From contig NC_088171.1 in assembly GCF_028769735.1 (NCBI RefSeq), positions 90,938,912-91,002,911 of the forward strand: DNA of 64,000 bases. The letters are read 5' to 3'. The stretch comes from Zonotrichia leucophrys gambelii (taxonomy: Eukaryota > Chordata > Aves > Passeriformes > Passerellidae). The notes under the pieces were generated by a model. The model ran no database searches. It was not told where the DNA came from and saw only the letters and a program-made list of their open reading frames with translations. The position numbers and the translations under genes are program-made. Positions 1 through 12,964 of this stretch are shown in pieces (the stretch's first letter is position 1; each line of letters begins with the position of its first letter).

Positions 1-3000
1 GCAGAATTTGACTAGGAGGCATTTAATATGCTTATGGCAGTGTTGATAGTCAAGGTGACAGAAGTCTTGCTTAATTTATTGTGCAGTAGTTGACCCTAGT
101 CAATGTATCTATGACTTCTGTTGAACTGCAATTCAAATTTAATTGTTCCCATTACATTGCAAGCTCTGCTTGTATACTAAATGTTAGAGGATTATAACTC
201 ACAGATAAAGGGTTGTATTTAGAAAAAGAAGCAGTCTTATTGTGAAGAACATGTATTATCTTCTGAAACTTACTTAATTAAGTTAGAAAATGTTTTCAGA
301 CCTTGGAAAATATATTGACAAGCTCATCTCACGTGGTGGAAGTCCAGAATCTTTAGGAGAAACAAAAACCATTTTACAACAAAACATTGTACCATCTTCT
401 GTCCTTAACAGCACAGGTTTATAGAGGAAAACACAGAAGTATCCCAACTTTCCATTGGCATATATGCCATTTTGCTGCTTAAAAGCTGGGATATTGAGCA
501 ATACTTTAACAAAAAAAAAATCAAATGTTCTCAAACATATCCAGAAAATAACTCATTTTTTTTAGTACAGGACAATTTTTACACTGACATAAAGTTATCT
601 GTATGTATTTAAATAAAAACAATAGTGAATGTACCACAATGGAAGAGACATTTAACCTGTGAATTGCAAGGTTATTTTTGTAGCTGTGCCCTGTCTAACC
701 AGTACAGCACATGATTTATGGTCTCCAGCAGAGCTTCATCATCATTGTTCTCACCTTTATTTCCATCATAGTTAATTAAAGGGAAGGTCATTGTCACCTT
801 ATGTTTTAAACCTTCTTAACATAATATATCACCCTGGGTACGCTTTAATAAGGAGAACTGTGAAGGAATGCTGTTATAGGAAAAAAACTTTGGAGCATAA
901 TCTATCCTGCTAACAATTACAATTTAGATTTACACATAATGAAAGTTAATAAGCAGACAGAATGAAGGCTACATCTTGATACTCGTTCAAATCTTGATTA
1001 ATTGGCTGTGTGATCTCATGGAATAAACAGTAGTATGCTTTTCTTGACTTCAGGCATATGTATGTAGAGTGAGTTTCTAAAGCAAAGATCTTGCCTTGAA
1101 ATAATTTTAGCATACAAAACACTGTGCCAGTTGGAAAGGAAAAAAAAAAGAAGAGACAAAAAAGCAAAGCACGTATTTTAAATATTACCAAAGAAACCTC
1201 TTTTGACGTTAGATGTACAAAATAAACACCACCTTATAATTTAAGATTGGCTCAGACAGATTACAAAATATTCAGACAATGAAGACAATGGGTCTTAACA
1301 CAGTTTGAGTAGGTGTTAGCTTTTTTTAAAATGCCTAAGGGAAAAATTCAAACTGACTTATAATTATCTCCTAAAGAAAACCAACTCTCTATAACACACA
1401 TAGATCTAGGGGGGAAAATAATTTAAAAATATATTTAAATCTTAACTCCAGAAAAGCTCAAAATATCTTCTGTGCTTAATATATACTAAAAATTTTATAA
1501 CTAGTATGCTGTTTATATAATTGACCAAAATGGGGGCCAAACGTACATGGAAATTGGATTTCCACAGCTCTACTGTACTAGTTAGGTACAGACAGTCATA
1601 GAAAAACAAAATTCTGAATTCATGGCTTCCCAAACTTATGTTCATTCTAGAAGACAAATCTGATTTTTATTGTAGTATTAGTGGACTGTATTATAAGCCC
1701 TAAAAGAAGCAATGCACAAAAGTGCAGTCCTTGTCATTTGCATGTATAGTGCCTCCTGTCCTCATGCTGTAAACACAGCAGACTTGAACTTGCCTTTATG
1801 GACACACCTTGCCTAGCTGGAGGCAAGTTTGCACCTCAGCTAGTTGGGCTGTCCAGGTAAATCATAGACCACAGAACTAATCTGTCTGCTGACAGCTAAA
1901 ATTTTGGAGCCAGACATGAAAATCTTGCTTATCTGGAATTTTTAATTTTGACTTCCTTGCTATACAAACCAAAACTTCTTCCTTAGTGGAGAAAGCAATT
2001 CTTCTCTATGGGATTGAAAGCATACCGATCCAGGAACTCCTCATCAAAGCTGCAATGCTTCCACTACTGCCTCCAGTATGCATCTCTGACTTGCTAATAT
2101 GCTTTTAGATGGTGGTTCTAGGATTTGAACAGTGCCTCAGTGGTTTGAGGGGTCAGAAAACAAATTCATGGTTGACCTGAGATATTTTTATCAATCCCTT
2201 CCAATGACTTAGTTGGAAACATCAGAAGAGCAGCTAACACTTGGACAACTTGCATTTGACACGAGCAACACTTTTGAAAGTACATCTCTCCAGACCCCCA
2301 AAAAACGGGGTTAACACTCTGGAGGCAACAAAAGTAATCTCCCTATTTGTCTTGACTTGTCTTCTGGCAGCATTATTGAAAGATCTAGATGCCTGAGATA
2401 GAGACCTGTGAGAAGTTCCATGGAAAAGTCACAGATATAGACAGTATGAAAGAAAGGCACTCTACACTCAGCATTGTGCTGAGAAAATTGTGGCACTTCA
2501 AGACAAACATATTAGCATCTTCATACAACAACAAACTCATCCATGCAGGTACAGAATGCTACTGTGTAATTGTGTGGGAGGGTGGGTTAAATACTGTACA
2601 CTGTATTCAGTCACCATAGAAGTACCCTTCACTCTTAATACTCTGATGCAAAATTCTGCTTAAACATCAACAAATAATTTTGGCCCATAGCATTAATAAT
2701 TTACTGCAACAGTGTCGATTTTTACATCACATCCCGTGCTCATCCATAGTCAGCTCCTCAGGAACTCCAGACACAGCATTCTTCTTTCTATAGAGCAGCC
2801 AAAAAACAAAGCAGGGAAGTTGAGCAGGGACCAATTCAGCTCTTAAGATTCCAAATAACCAGTTGTTTGACTTAGTCTACTGTGAAGCTCTCAGTTGTAT
2901 TTATTAGAGCAGATCATTTTGCTTCAGAACAGGAGTATGCCTCAAAGCCTAAAACCAATGGTAGTACTATAAATATACTACCAAAAAATGCAGCAAAAGA

Positions 3001-3300
3001 GACCTCTCAACGTATGCATTCATAAAAGGAAGAGCCCTGGCCACATCACATAATCCACACTACACTGGAACTGCTGGAAACCTGAAAAATCAACCAGATG
3101 TTGTTCATGTTTCAGGCCTTCCAATTCTATTTAATTTATGTCTGTTGTTGTATAAAAGGAGATGTTTAGCAAAAGAATATCTTTTGTATAAACAGCATAT
3201 TGCTTTAGCTCCACATGAGATGTGAGGTGACTTCCTAAATTTTGAGGCCTTAGAACTTAGTAACTCTTGTTACTAGTTTTAGCAGTCTTAAACATTTAGA
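1..3300. other. Non-coding AT-rich stretch, nothing recognised
   Basis: No open frame longer than about 85 codons, and none resembles a known family. I see no transposon terminus, RNA gene or satellite. Base use is uniformly AT-rich with scattered A and T runs, as in an avian gene desert or long intron. Confidence 0.6.
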
Positions 3301-3306
3301 TAAGTC

Positions 3307-3335
3307 AAAAAAAAAAAAAAAGAAAAGAAAAGAAA
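3307..3335. repeat. A-rich low-complexity tract
   Basis: Fifteen consecutive A are followed by GAAAA-type units. It could be a decayed poly(A) tail. However, the upstream sequence shows no retrocopy or LINE body and no flanking target-site duplication, so a simple repeat is the safer reading. Confidence 0.75.
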
Positions 3336-3904
3336 CCTGTATTTCTATTACATATTTGGCAAGTCTTCTGACCTCCCATTAAGGAAGGTGTGTGCAACTC
3401 ACTGTGCCAGCTCTGACAAACAAAGATAAACCTGGCCCCTACTTTAGAAGCTCCTGCTGACTAACATGTTGAACATAGAACTTACAGCTTCTTATCAAAC
3501 CTGAACTAATTAGCTAATTACTAGCTGCATGAACCTTCTTGGGTCTTCATCCACAGATCAAAGATCCATAGTTAATACAATCTTCACAGTTCCTAATGGC
3601 TTTGCACTCCTCTTTGAGCAAAGCATTTTCAGGGGTTCTCCGATATCCTCTTTTCCTCCCCCCACTTTACTTGGCACTAATAGGAAAGAAAGAAAAGATG
3701 ACCTATGTTTGCTTTGTGCAATGACCTGCACTGCCTGTCCTTTCCACAAAAACTGAGGCACTGGAGGTGCCAGGCAGTTACATGAAGGGTCTTTCCAGGC
3801 TGCCACTTCTCTCTTCTGATAGTACCCAGAGCAGAGTCCAAAACCAGAGTTATGCCACATGTCATGTGTGACAGAGAGATATTATGTTAGCAAACACAGA
3901 GTCT

Positions 3905-4332
3905 GCCTCTGAAGGAGAAGCGGTCTTATGAGGAGCAGCTGTGGGAACTGGGGTTGTTCATCCTGGAGAAAAGGAAGCTCAAGGGAGACCTTATTGCTCT
4001 CTACAACCACCTGAAAGGAGAGTGTAGCCAGGTGGGTGTCAGTCTCTTCTCACAGGTAACAAGTGACAGATGAAAGGAAATAGCCTTGGTTGTGGCAGGA
4101 GAGGTTTAGATATTGTATATTAGGAAAAAATTCTCCAGGGAAAGTGTTGTTCAAGCATTGAAAGAGGCTGCTCAGGGAAGTGGTGGAGTCCCAGTCCTTG
4201 GCTGTGTTCAGAATACGTGTGGATACAGCACTGAGAACATGGTTCAGTGGTGAACATCATGATGATGATGGTGGTTGGACACCATAATCTTAGAAGTGTT
4301 TTCCAGTCTTAATGATCCTAGGATTCTACACA
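3905..4332 (+). mobile_element. CR1 LINE, 3' fragment (ORF2 C-terminal part and tail)
   Basis: The + strand reads [20 protein letters not shown], then [10 protein letters not shown], then [13 protein letters not shown] before a stop near 4070. This is the familiar C-terminal stretch of the avian CR1 ORF2 protein, the endonuclease/reverse-transcriptase polyprotein of this non-LTR retrotransposon. Further on, in decayed frames, come the 'gctgctcagggaagtggtggagtc' region (bounded here at 4168-4190) and a CR1-like end, 'gatcctaggattctac', near 4314-4329. A short GAT/ATG run (about 4258-4273) lies inside it. The copy is 5'-truncated, as nearly all CR1 copies are, and has internal stops, so it is dead. 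Subfamily cannot be decided by eye. Confidence 0.93.
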
Positions 4333-5150
4333 GCCATGTAAATTCTTATTTTCAGCTCATCTGAATTTTGCTGGCACAGATTTGTTCCCATGTGGCAAAA
4401 AAAAGTCTCCTTTTTAAGCAGTTTTGAACAAGTTTACAAGGTTCACTGCCTACCCATTTGACAAAATTGTAGTACTTCCACTAACCTGCAATAGCAAATC
4501 AACCCCGATACTGATTATCCAGTAACAGCTCCAGCTTGTCTTCACAATGATTCTTGAATGGTTTCTCAATGGAAAATATGTAAATGAGAGAGATGTCTGA
4601 AAAGAGAGCCCTTGGGATCCCCCCTCATACTGCAACTGTCCTCTACTCAGGTGAGCAATCCCCTTAGCAGTATCACCCCTCTCCTGACACCTGGCAATAA
4701 TTCCAGCTACATTAGAAAGGAACTTCCTTAGAAAGGAACAAGCAATTGAGAATGTAGTAATGCAGCAGTTTGAGCCTTTAGAAGCAGCAGTGGGACAGAT
4801 AAGAGGAGGTCTTAACAACTCTTCCAAATTCCATGGCACTATCTAAGCCTCTTTTGCCTCCTCCAGAAATTAAACAACTAAATATCAACTATTTTAAGGA
4901 AGACCTTCTGTTCAAGTGGTCCTCAGCAGCAAGAATGGGATAAAATAGAAACTATAAGAAAGGTGAGTCCTAATGTGCCCTAATTTATAGTGGAGAAAAG
5001 CATGAGTTTTTTGGCCTCAGGGACTTGGAGTCTTTACTTGACACTGGTATTTAAAGTGACAGATGATTACCCAGAGATGGAAATAATATGACATTAAAAT
5101 ATTCCCCAAGAAATAGAACATTTGATAACCTCGCTCAAGAAACCTACTCC

Positions 5151-5188
5151 AAAATAATAATAAAATAAATTAATAATAATAATAATGA
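5151..5188. repeat. (AAT)n microsatellite, interrupted
   Basis: AAT/ATA trinucleotide units with two short interruptions. It lies in AT-rich DNA and no transposon poly(A) tail is evident beside it. Confidence 0.85.
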
Positions 5189-7070
5189 TCATAAAAGTCA
5201 GCCTGGCTTGTAGGGCAGCATGGAAAGTTTGGTTAAGTAAAGCTAGTGAAATGACCCTATGTCTAAGAGCAAGATCCACTCTTAATGCCTAACAAAGCCA
5301 CTTAAGGATTGGGTAAATGAAATCAGTAATGAGACTCACATGGGCACCACACTGAATGAACTTCACTTGCTGACATGCCTCCATATCCCTGCTACGAAAG
5401 AGCTCATGATCAATGCAGTATCAGTAGCTGTATATCAGTCTACAGAGACCCAATCTCACATTATAAATACCCATACATTCTCACTTAATAACCAAAAAAA
5501 GCACACTCACAACTTACTGATGACCTTCATAGGTAGCAAACAAATCTTTGCACCCCCTAAAAATTATGGTAGTTTTCTTCCCCCAGCCTCTCACCCTCAA
5601 AGCACACATTTTTCTAATTTTTCTCAAGACTTAGGAAATTCACAGTGTTTGAAAGTACAGCCAGAGAGTTCTTCAACACAGACAAAATATCACCTGTCAA
5701 AAAGTCCCCACATTTTATATATTTTTAGGGTTTAAAATATGACAACAATGCCATTTATTAATAGTCTGAGGCTGTATTTACAATGTATTTAATTTATCCT
5801 GATTGTTAGGTTACAGAAATTTAGCTGGTCTCACAATTGTCTGCCAATTCAGCATGCCCCTCTCCAATGTGACTGATTTGCTGAAGAAAAAAAGTTAAAA
5901 ATTGTGGAACAAGTTCAATTCTCAACATTACACAATGGGGTTAGAGAATAGCTAGCAATAAAAAATATATACATTTCAAGCACTGTTTACTATTTATATC
6001 TTTATAAATCATGTATAGTATCCTGCTCTATTCGTATTTTTACAGCATAAATTACGTAGGTGACAAATTGTGACAGTCATACAAAATCTGATTTTATGAC
6101 ATTTTTCCACTTGCTGTCTTTGGTATTAAAAAAATCAGGTTAATGTAATTCTGCTTTGTATTTATAGTTCCTATAGAAAGACATGGAAAAATTTCAGAGT
6201 TGGTTAGTCACATTGATATGCATTTGTTTTCCTGCATAACTGAGACTGCTTACATATAAAATCAGTAAATGTACTGTAATCCATGTCTCAGCAAGCCTGT
6301 GCTGTTTATACTAATTCATATAAAAAATCTTGTATACTAAGAAATGTCTATAAATATTCTCTTTGGGATTTCTAAATTCACCTGCCTCTTTAAAAACTAT
6401 TGCTGTTTCTCTAGTGACTCTGAACAGAAAACACACTGAAAATATAAAGGCCTATTTCTCCTCCCCTCAAAGCAGTCATCATTGTGACTTGCTTTAGTGA
6501 AAATAAGACTACATAAAACCTTTCTAAGTAGATGTAATTTACAAATCAAGACTAATCAGTTGACATTTTTCTCTGACTTCCCCAACAAAATCCATCCTCC
6601 CGAAAAAAAAAAAAGGAACACCAGCAAACAGCATTAATTGCCTCATATACTAGAAAACATACAATATTCCTTATGCTGCCAACACCTCCGTAACAGCAAA
6701 TACAGGCACACACTAAATAAACATTGAATTTTATTACTTACAATATGGCAAGAAACACACCCTGTAGATTCTTCAAATTGTGGCACAAAATTATAGAGAA
6801 AGTTGTGATGTAGTTGTCTGGCAAACCTGAACAGCTTTCTTGTTCTCAGCACAAAATTGGAAAGAAAACTATTTCAGGGTCTATAAAAGTTAGCTAAACA
6901 AAAGACAAGAACTCCTAAGAAAAAATAAATACCATTACATTTGCTTTTCACACTGCACCTGGTTTAGCACAGATGGTGATTGACCAAAATTTCAGTTATT
7001 ACACAATAAGATGTCCCTGCACATCCTAAAAAGGAAACATGCAACTATGTTTTGTCAAAACTGTTTCCTC

Positions 7071-7124
7071 TTTTTTTATTATTTTTTAATTATTTTTTAT
7101 TATTATTATTATCATTATTACTTT
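7071..7124. repeat. (TTA)n / T-rich microsatellite, interrupted
   Basis: Starts with T-rich runs, then regular TTA units with a CAT interruption. It produces a leucine- and phenylalanine-rich 61-codon + strand frame that should not be taken as a gene. Confidence 0.85.
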
Positions 7125-10059
7125 ATTTGGGTGATTTGAGGCTTGTTTTCTTCTGCTTAGTTTTAGGAGGATTTATGAATATTTGGGGGAGTTGCTTGTT
7201 TGTTGCTTTTCTAGTTATTAATATTGTCAGTCCATAATGCACAACACCCTGTATAATGCATGATATGCCCCATCTGGAAAGAAATTCCTTTGCCCTGTGA
7301 AAACAAACAAAAGTTAAGGATTCTGTGCTAGCAGGGTTTTATGACTAATTGTCCAAAATAGGGTAGGTGAAAGGAACTCAGGATAGAACTCCAAAGGATC
7401 TGTAGCATGAGGCAAAAAAAAAGAAACATACAAACACTTCTCACTACCACAAGGTTACAGAATCATTTCAAAATTAGCCCATTAAATATAGCACACTTTT
7501 CTGAGGTTCTTAGACATTTTTTTAAATGTAAGTAGTTCCTGAAAAGCAACTTAATATTTTTAATAATTTTTTAATAAACTTGAAATACCCAGCACTACAG
7601 TAGCATTTTTATCTCTACACCAATACATTGTTTAAACTCATTTGTACACATCTTTTCCATTTCAGTTTTTGTCATAAAGCCATAAGGCTGTTTTTGAGGC
7701 CAATGAAATATTTCTCAAGTACCTGCATGAGGGCAAAACTCATTGCTTAACAAATGCTACTAACTTTTTATGAAACAAATCATTTATTATGTTGTAAAAA
7801 TTGCAAGGTGTTTTTTGTATCTCTCATTTTCCACTGCCAAAGAGAACTCTAATGGCATGCTCTAAGGGAGCTTGCAAAGGCACAGGCACATGCAAAAACT
7901 ACTCCAATGAAGGGAGGCTAAAAGGATCTTTTACAAATCTCTGCTGCTTTACTGTAGACTTTTCAATATGCCTCAGCAAAGAACCCTTTTAAAATCTTTC
8001 AACAGGTTATTTCTGCGCTTTCATTTCAGCCAATGGTATTCCAGCCCTCCCAGCATGTTTTTCAGAGAATATGCTGGAACATATCTAACAGCACACACCA
8101 CTGTGTTTTTCAGAAGATAGTCCCTATTGAGTAAGTAAGTACCTGGGAAGAAATGCATTAAGTAAATGCAAACGAAACTAGTAATGACTATGCAACATGT
8201 TAATCTGAAAGAACTACTATCAATATCTCATGTTAATTCTGTCTCAAAGGAGCACCTTCTTGTATGACTACCATATGCTTTTATCCTTTAAAAATATCTG
8301 CTCTCTCTAGTGCCTATTAGAAGGATTTCTCCCAGGCCTTGTGATCATGTTTCAAACCACTTATACTCTTGGACAGCCAAGGGACTGCATTTGCTCTATC
8401 AGAAACCTAATGCTGAATACTCAATACTTCAATGTGTCAAATTTATGTGTGAGCATGAATTAAAAAGCACCAGGCAATGAACTAGCAAAACGTCAAGGCA
8501 AACACTCAGCACTGCTCCAATCTAATACATGTATCTCTGCCAAGTTGCCATCTTTCATTGGTTCAACACTACATTACACATCCCAAAATCCACAACATAC
8601 TGGAATGGCTCTATAAATTTTTAATCTTCATGATCTTTAAATAAGACTTGAGTAAAAATTAGAAAATTATATTTCAATGATGTCAGTTTAGAAAATGGAA
8701 TTTGAACAACACTGACTCTTTTTCCTAACTTAAAATCTGTTAGGAATTAATTTTCTATTTCCAGGAGTTAGACAAGAAAAGAATACAACAAAATCTCCAT
8801 AACTAAAACTGTCATATTTTGAGATGCACAACCAAGCCTAAGCATTATGTAAGTATGTGGACACTCCCCCCAAATTCTTGCTGTGTTACACACACCTCAT
8901 GCACAGTGTTTCCTAGAGTTTTCCTCTCTCTTTCACTGAGCACTACACAGTTTTCTGTCCCAGCCCCAGTCTAAGCACAAAAGGAAAGATTGAAACAAAA
9001 TTTTCTTCTTTTCTTTACTGTGCAAGTGCTTCACTCATGTCCCCTTTCATGTTGGTTCCAGACACCAGCCTTTCAGGCCTGGGGTGTGATTTTGGGCAGA
9101 AAGGAATACGCATGGCCGAAAGAGCCTCTCCCCCACTCCACATGGAGGGCATGAAATCCAGGCAGTCAGCAAGAGTTTTGTCTGCCAGGCCACGATTTCA
9201 CACAGCATGTCCACAGTTGAATGACAGACACAAAAGAACCTGAAAAGTGCTATGCTCTTAAGATAGATGTCATGGCTGACAGTTATGGTATGGAGCTGTC
9301 AGCTGGGAGCAAAAATACATTCACTGCCTAAATATTATTCTCCCTCTCACCCCAGGGCTGGTACGGCCCAACTTTCAAATAACTGCAGGCCAAGATTTGG
9401 TGCTTAAGGAGCAGCACATGAAAACCCATATCTTCAGATAATTCATTCCTTTCCATAGATCACCTCTTCAAGTTTTGTGAGCTCCAGGCTAAAATTACAA
9501 GTTTGGAGCATGCTTTGTCAAGCTTGTGCTGATCAAGGGAACTGACAACATAATTGTTTTATCAAGATGAGTATCTATTTGATGTTCTTTTAAGATTCTG
9601 CCCAGCTGGACTGCTAAGCAGAAATTTATGAGGTTTTAGAACAGATGTAACCCGGTTTAGAGCTATGGGGATCCTTTTCTTCCTCCAGATGTACATGTAC
9701 TCATGTACAAGAGTTTCATATTTAGTTTCATCTTTCTCTCTCCTTTTTCCCTCCGCCTACCCATTTCTTGAGCTGATAATGCCACAGACATTTTAATTAA
9801 TCCACAAAATGCCTAAAATAATTTAATGTCTTCGGTAGTGAGGGACTTAATAAAAAATAGTACTTTAAAGTACTTTGAGGCCTACAATATATTGTTTCAG
9901 ACCATAGTTATCCCTTAAAGGTGCTAGCAAATTACATAATCTTAACAACTACCAATATGCAGAATGCATGAAAGGAAAGCAGTAATTTATGTTCCTAAAA
10001 ATAAATACAGACTATTTAAACTATTAGGTAAAGTGTATTTCACTGTATGGCAATATTAT

Positions 10060-10420
10060 GAAGTCCAGAGGAGAAATTAATGATGCACAAAGAAGGGTGC
10101 AGCTCAATACTATACTTTTAATAAAGATATCTGAATAATTTTCTCTATGTAATGACTGCAGTCAGCCCAGATGCAGAGCAAGTTAAAATCACATTGTCAT
10201 TAATTTTTTATATATGAATTTAAAATACTTTACCGAGAGAATCCCTTGGAGGAACATTTAAAATAATTGCATGCCTTCATTAGTTAGTAGCAATTCAGAA
10301 TGATCGTTCTCTAGTACAGGCTCTGAAAGAACTTTTATGAAGTTAGGATGAAAGCTTTAAATTCATCACATGTACAACAGTCACTGAAGTTTAATGCGAT
10401 TAAAGGAAATTATTTAAAGT
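10060..10420. promoter_or_regulatory. Candidate conserved non-coding element (texture only)
   Basis: A complex, non-repetitive stretch with several AT-rich homeodomain-type cores (TAAT/ATTA), a 'gacattgtcattaa'-like motif near 10190 and no open frame. It has the look of deeply conserved distal enhancers in vertebrate gene deserts. Conservation cannot be seen from one sequence, so this is a guess to be tested by alignment. Confidence 0.2.
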
Positions 10421-10424
10421 AATA

Positions 10425-12355
10425 TAAATAATCCAGTATTATATATATTTATCTTCTGTGTGATTCTCTTCCAGAGAAACAGAAGAAAGATGACCACAGT
10501 TGGAAGATCTGTAGGATAGGTTTGATGATTGAGCTTTGATTGTGTCATTTTTGTCTGAGACATAAAGGATTAATCTTTTACGAACTAGTTTACCATCCAG
10601 CAATCAAGGAGTGATAACTACATAAAGAAATCTCTCTGTGTAAGATACACTCCATACAAAACTCTAGTTTATCAAGATAGACATCCATTTAAATAAATAC
10701 AAAAGTATGCCATGATAATACTAAATCCTAATAATACTGGTAGTACTAAATAATAACAATTTTAAAATATTAAAGTAATTATTTCCTTATTTAAACAAAT
10801 TCACCTAAAAGTATCCACATTCAAATATTGATACATTAATTCTTAAACACTTGCATTGCTTCCCCATAATTTTTTCCTGAAATGAGAGATAATTGACTCT
10901 GGACATATTGTTGAAGGATTGGGCTGAATAAAGTATTATCTGACTAAGGGCATCGTTGAAGTATTGAAATATTTTATATCTGGTGGGATAAATTTTATGT
11001 TACTTAACTCTAGAGTTCTTTCTAAATTTTTTAACACTAGAAGAAACATATCAAGGAGTTCAACTGTTACTGGGTTCTGAAGAGCTACAATCTGAGAGAT
11101 AGTAATTTTGGAAGAAAAGTAGAATTATCCTAGGTTTGAGACCAAATTCTGGATAGAGGTTTTAATCCTGATGTAACAGTACTTTACATCTTGAAAGATA
11201 CCCTCAAGAAATTTTGACAGCATCCAAACTGAAACAAGGAAAGATGTTCTTCCAATGCAGGAAGCAATGGCAAGGAAAAATGCAGGAATACAGTCAGATG
11301 AAACATTTCAAATCACAAGGTAAGCACCAAGTTCTGTCTCCACAAAAATCAAAGGAGACTTGTTCAATCTTTTTTTTTTTATCTTATTTTTCCTTGTTGG
11401 AGTGGTTTTTCTTCTTTTTTAAAGAGCAAAAACAATCATTTACCTCATTATCTGTGCTGCAGTTTTTCTTTATCTCAATTAAATTCCTGCTTTCCTTCTG
11501 TCTTACGTTTTTGTCACCCAAGACTCTGGAACTTCAGGTTCTTGAGTCTTCCAGAAATGCTTCTTCTCATTACTGGAGAATCTTTTTAGGTGACAAAAGA
11601 GGATTTCACAGCCCAAAACCCCCACATATGAGAACTAAAATTCTATATTGTCTGAGCTCTCATGAATAAAAGATCTTCATCTGTGTGCTGAAGGGTAAAG
11701 ACAACTGTAATGCAAAAATTTGAAATGTGAATAATTACTTCCTCATCTCTTAGTAAAAATAGATTTTGCTCTGGTTTTGAAAAGAAGGAAAATAAATAAT
11801 TATTTAATAAAATTTGTACTTGAATGTGGAGGTTTCCATTTCAAACTTCTTTCTTTTTAATACCCTTTAAATAAAATATCAAGTCATTATCATCACATCA
11901 TCTGGAAAAAAAAATTTAAAAACCCAATTATTTGAACTTTAACTCTTTTTCAAACACACTTTTTACAGTGAATTTAGTAGAAATGCATGATGCTTAAGCC
12001 TGAGCAGAATATGGTCTATTGCAAATGCCTCCTATTCCATCACAATAATTTAATTCCAATAAGAAAAAACTGTTATATGCATCTATATTCAAACACAAGA
12101 TAAAATGCATATTTGGATATTCAGTTTTGTTCTTTGACTCCTGTGCAAATCTCTTATTTATTTTTTATGTATAAACCCTTTTGCATGAAAAGAATATATT
12201 GATTTTTTTTCTGTTAGCTTAAATATTATTTTAGAATTAGCCTGAATCAAATATTCTCTTTTGACATATTATTTAAATTTCCATCAATAGACATTTTAGA
12301 AGAAAACCTAAGTATAGAGATCTTACTCACACACTCTGTTTTCTCTCCAGCACTA
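10425..12355. other. Non-coding stretch, one weak exon-like patch
   Basis: AT-rich sequence without recognised repeats. At about 11220-11321 there is a possible acceptor (ttttgacag) and a good donor-like 'aag|gtaagc', with an open frame across. The 151-codon + strand frame from 11214 runs on through the donor into T-rich sequence and looks like chance. I do not call an exon. Confidence 0.5.
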
Positions 12356-12360
12356 TTATA

Positions 12361-12391
12361 AATCAAATCAAAACAAAACAAAATAAAATAT
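12361..12391. repeat. AAAAC/AAAAT low-complexity tract
   Basis: Successive A-rich units separated by single C or T. This is a simple repeat with no adjacent LINE or retrocopy body. Confidence 0.75.
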
Positions 12392-12479
12392 TAGATGACA
12401 ATACAAAAAAAAGGTAGGATTTCTATAAGACCCCGTTTTGCAGCTATAAATGGAAAAACATATGAATGTCTTCAATAGA

Positions 12480-12960
12480 GCTGAAGTTTAATATTACTAT
12501 CCAAATTCCATTTTATCCCACTGTCACTGCCACCAAAGGAGGGGTTTTATGTTGGAGATAATATGATACTGCAGTATAAGACCTCCTCAGATTTCAAACA
12601 GGTCAACTTGTCAAAGCTTTTTAAGGGAGCCAATTACATTAATTTTCCACAGCAGAGAAATACATATTTCATTTCTATCTCCCACTAGAGATGGGGCCCA
12701 GGGATTCTGTTTCGAAAGGCTCTTATCACTAAGTAACATTCGTACCCCCAAAGGAACCTTTGGCAGTCACTGGTCCATTGATATAATTGAGCAAGGTATG
12801 AGCTGTCTGACACTGCCATGGCATTGCTCAATAGCACTGTGCACTAAGCACTCGGAACAATGAAGCTTCAGCAGACGGCCACATTGTCAATAAATTTCAA
12901 TTACACTAATTGCCAAGAGTTCAATGAGTGCACTTTCAAAGGGGAGGGGGAAGGACGGAT
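12480..12960. promoter_or_regulatory. Candidate conserved non-coding element with inverted repeat
   Basis: A dense, non-repetitive stretch with little open frame. It contains SOX-like (acattgt), AT-rich homeobox-like (aataaattt, actaattgcc) and NF-I-like (tggcag) words close together around 12750-12930. A 9-bp inverted repeat, attgagcaa (12786-12794) and ttgctcaat (12824-12832), encloses a 29-nt spacer. A second short one, ccaaagg/cctttgg, lies near 12750. This is enhancer-like by texture only; no conservation data are available. Confidence 0.25.
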
Positions 12961-12964
12961 GGAA

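Larger units (their letters stand above)
4340..10060. other. Non-coding stretch with simple AT repeats
   Basis: No gene or dispersed repeat recognised. Open frames here (for example 129 codons on the - strand at 4450-4839, and 131 codons on the + strand at 5340-5735) have no family resemblance and no sustained coding signature. A small patch at 9040-9240 is less AT-rich and carries several CpG, but I can assign nothing to it. Two AT microsatellites are listed separately. Confidence 0.55.

Noticed and set aside
3307..3335. Poly(A) tract as the tail of a processed pseudogene.
   Set aside because: No coding remnant upstream and no flanking direct repeats.
7052..7237. 61-codon hydrophobic frame that could look like a membrane microprotein.
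   Set aside because: It is the translation of a (TTA)n/T-rich microsatellite.
11214..11669. 151-codon + strand open frame as a gene.
   Set aside because: The second half is encoded by T-rich low-complexity sequence (FFFF-type runs) and there is no family resemblance.
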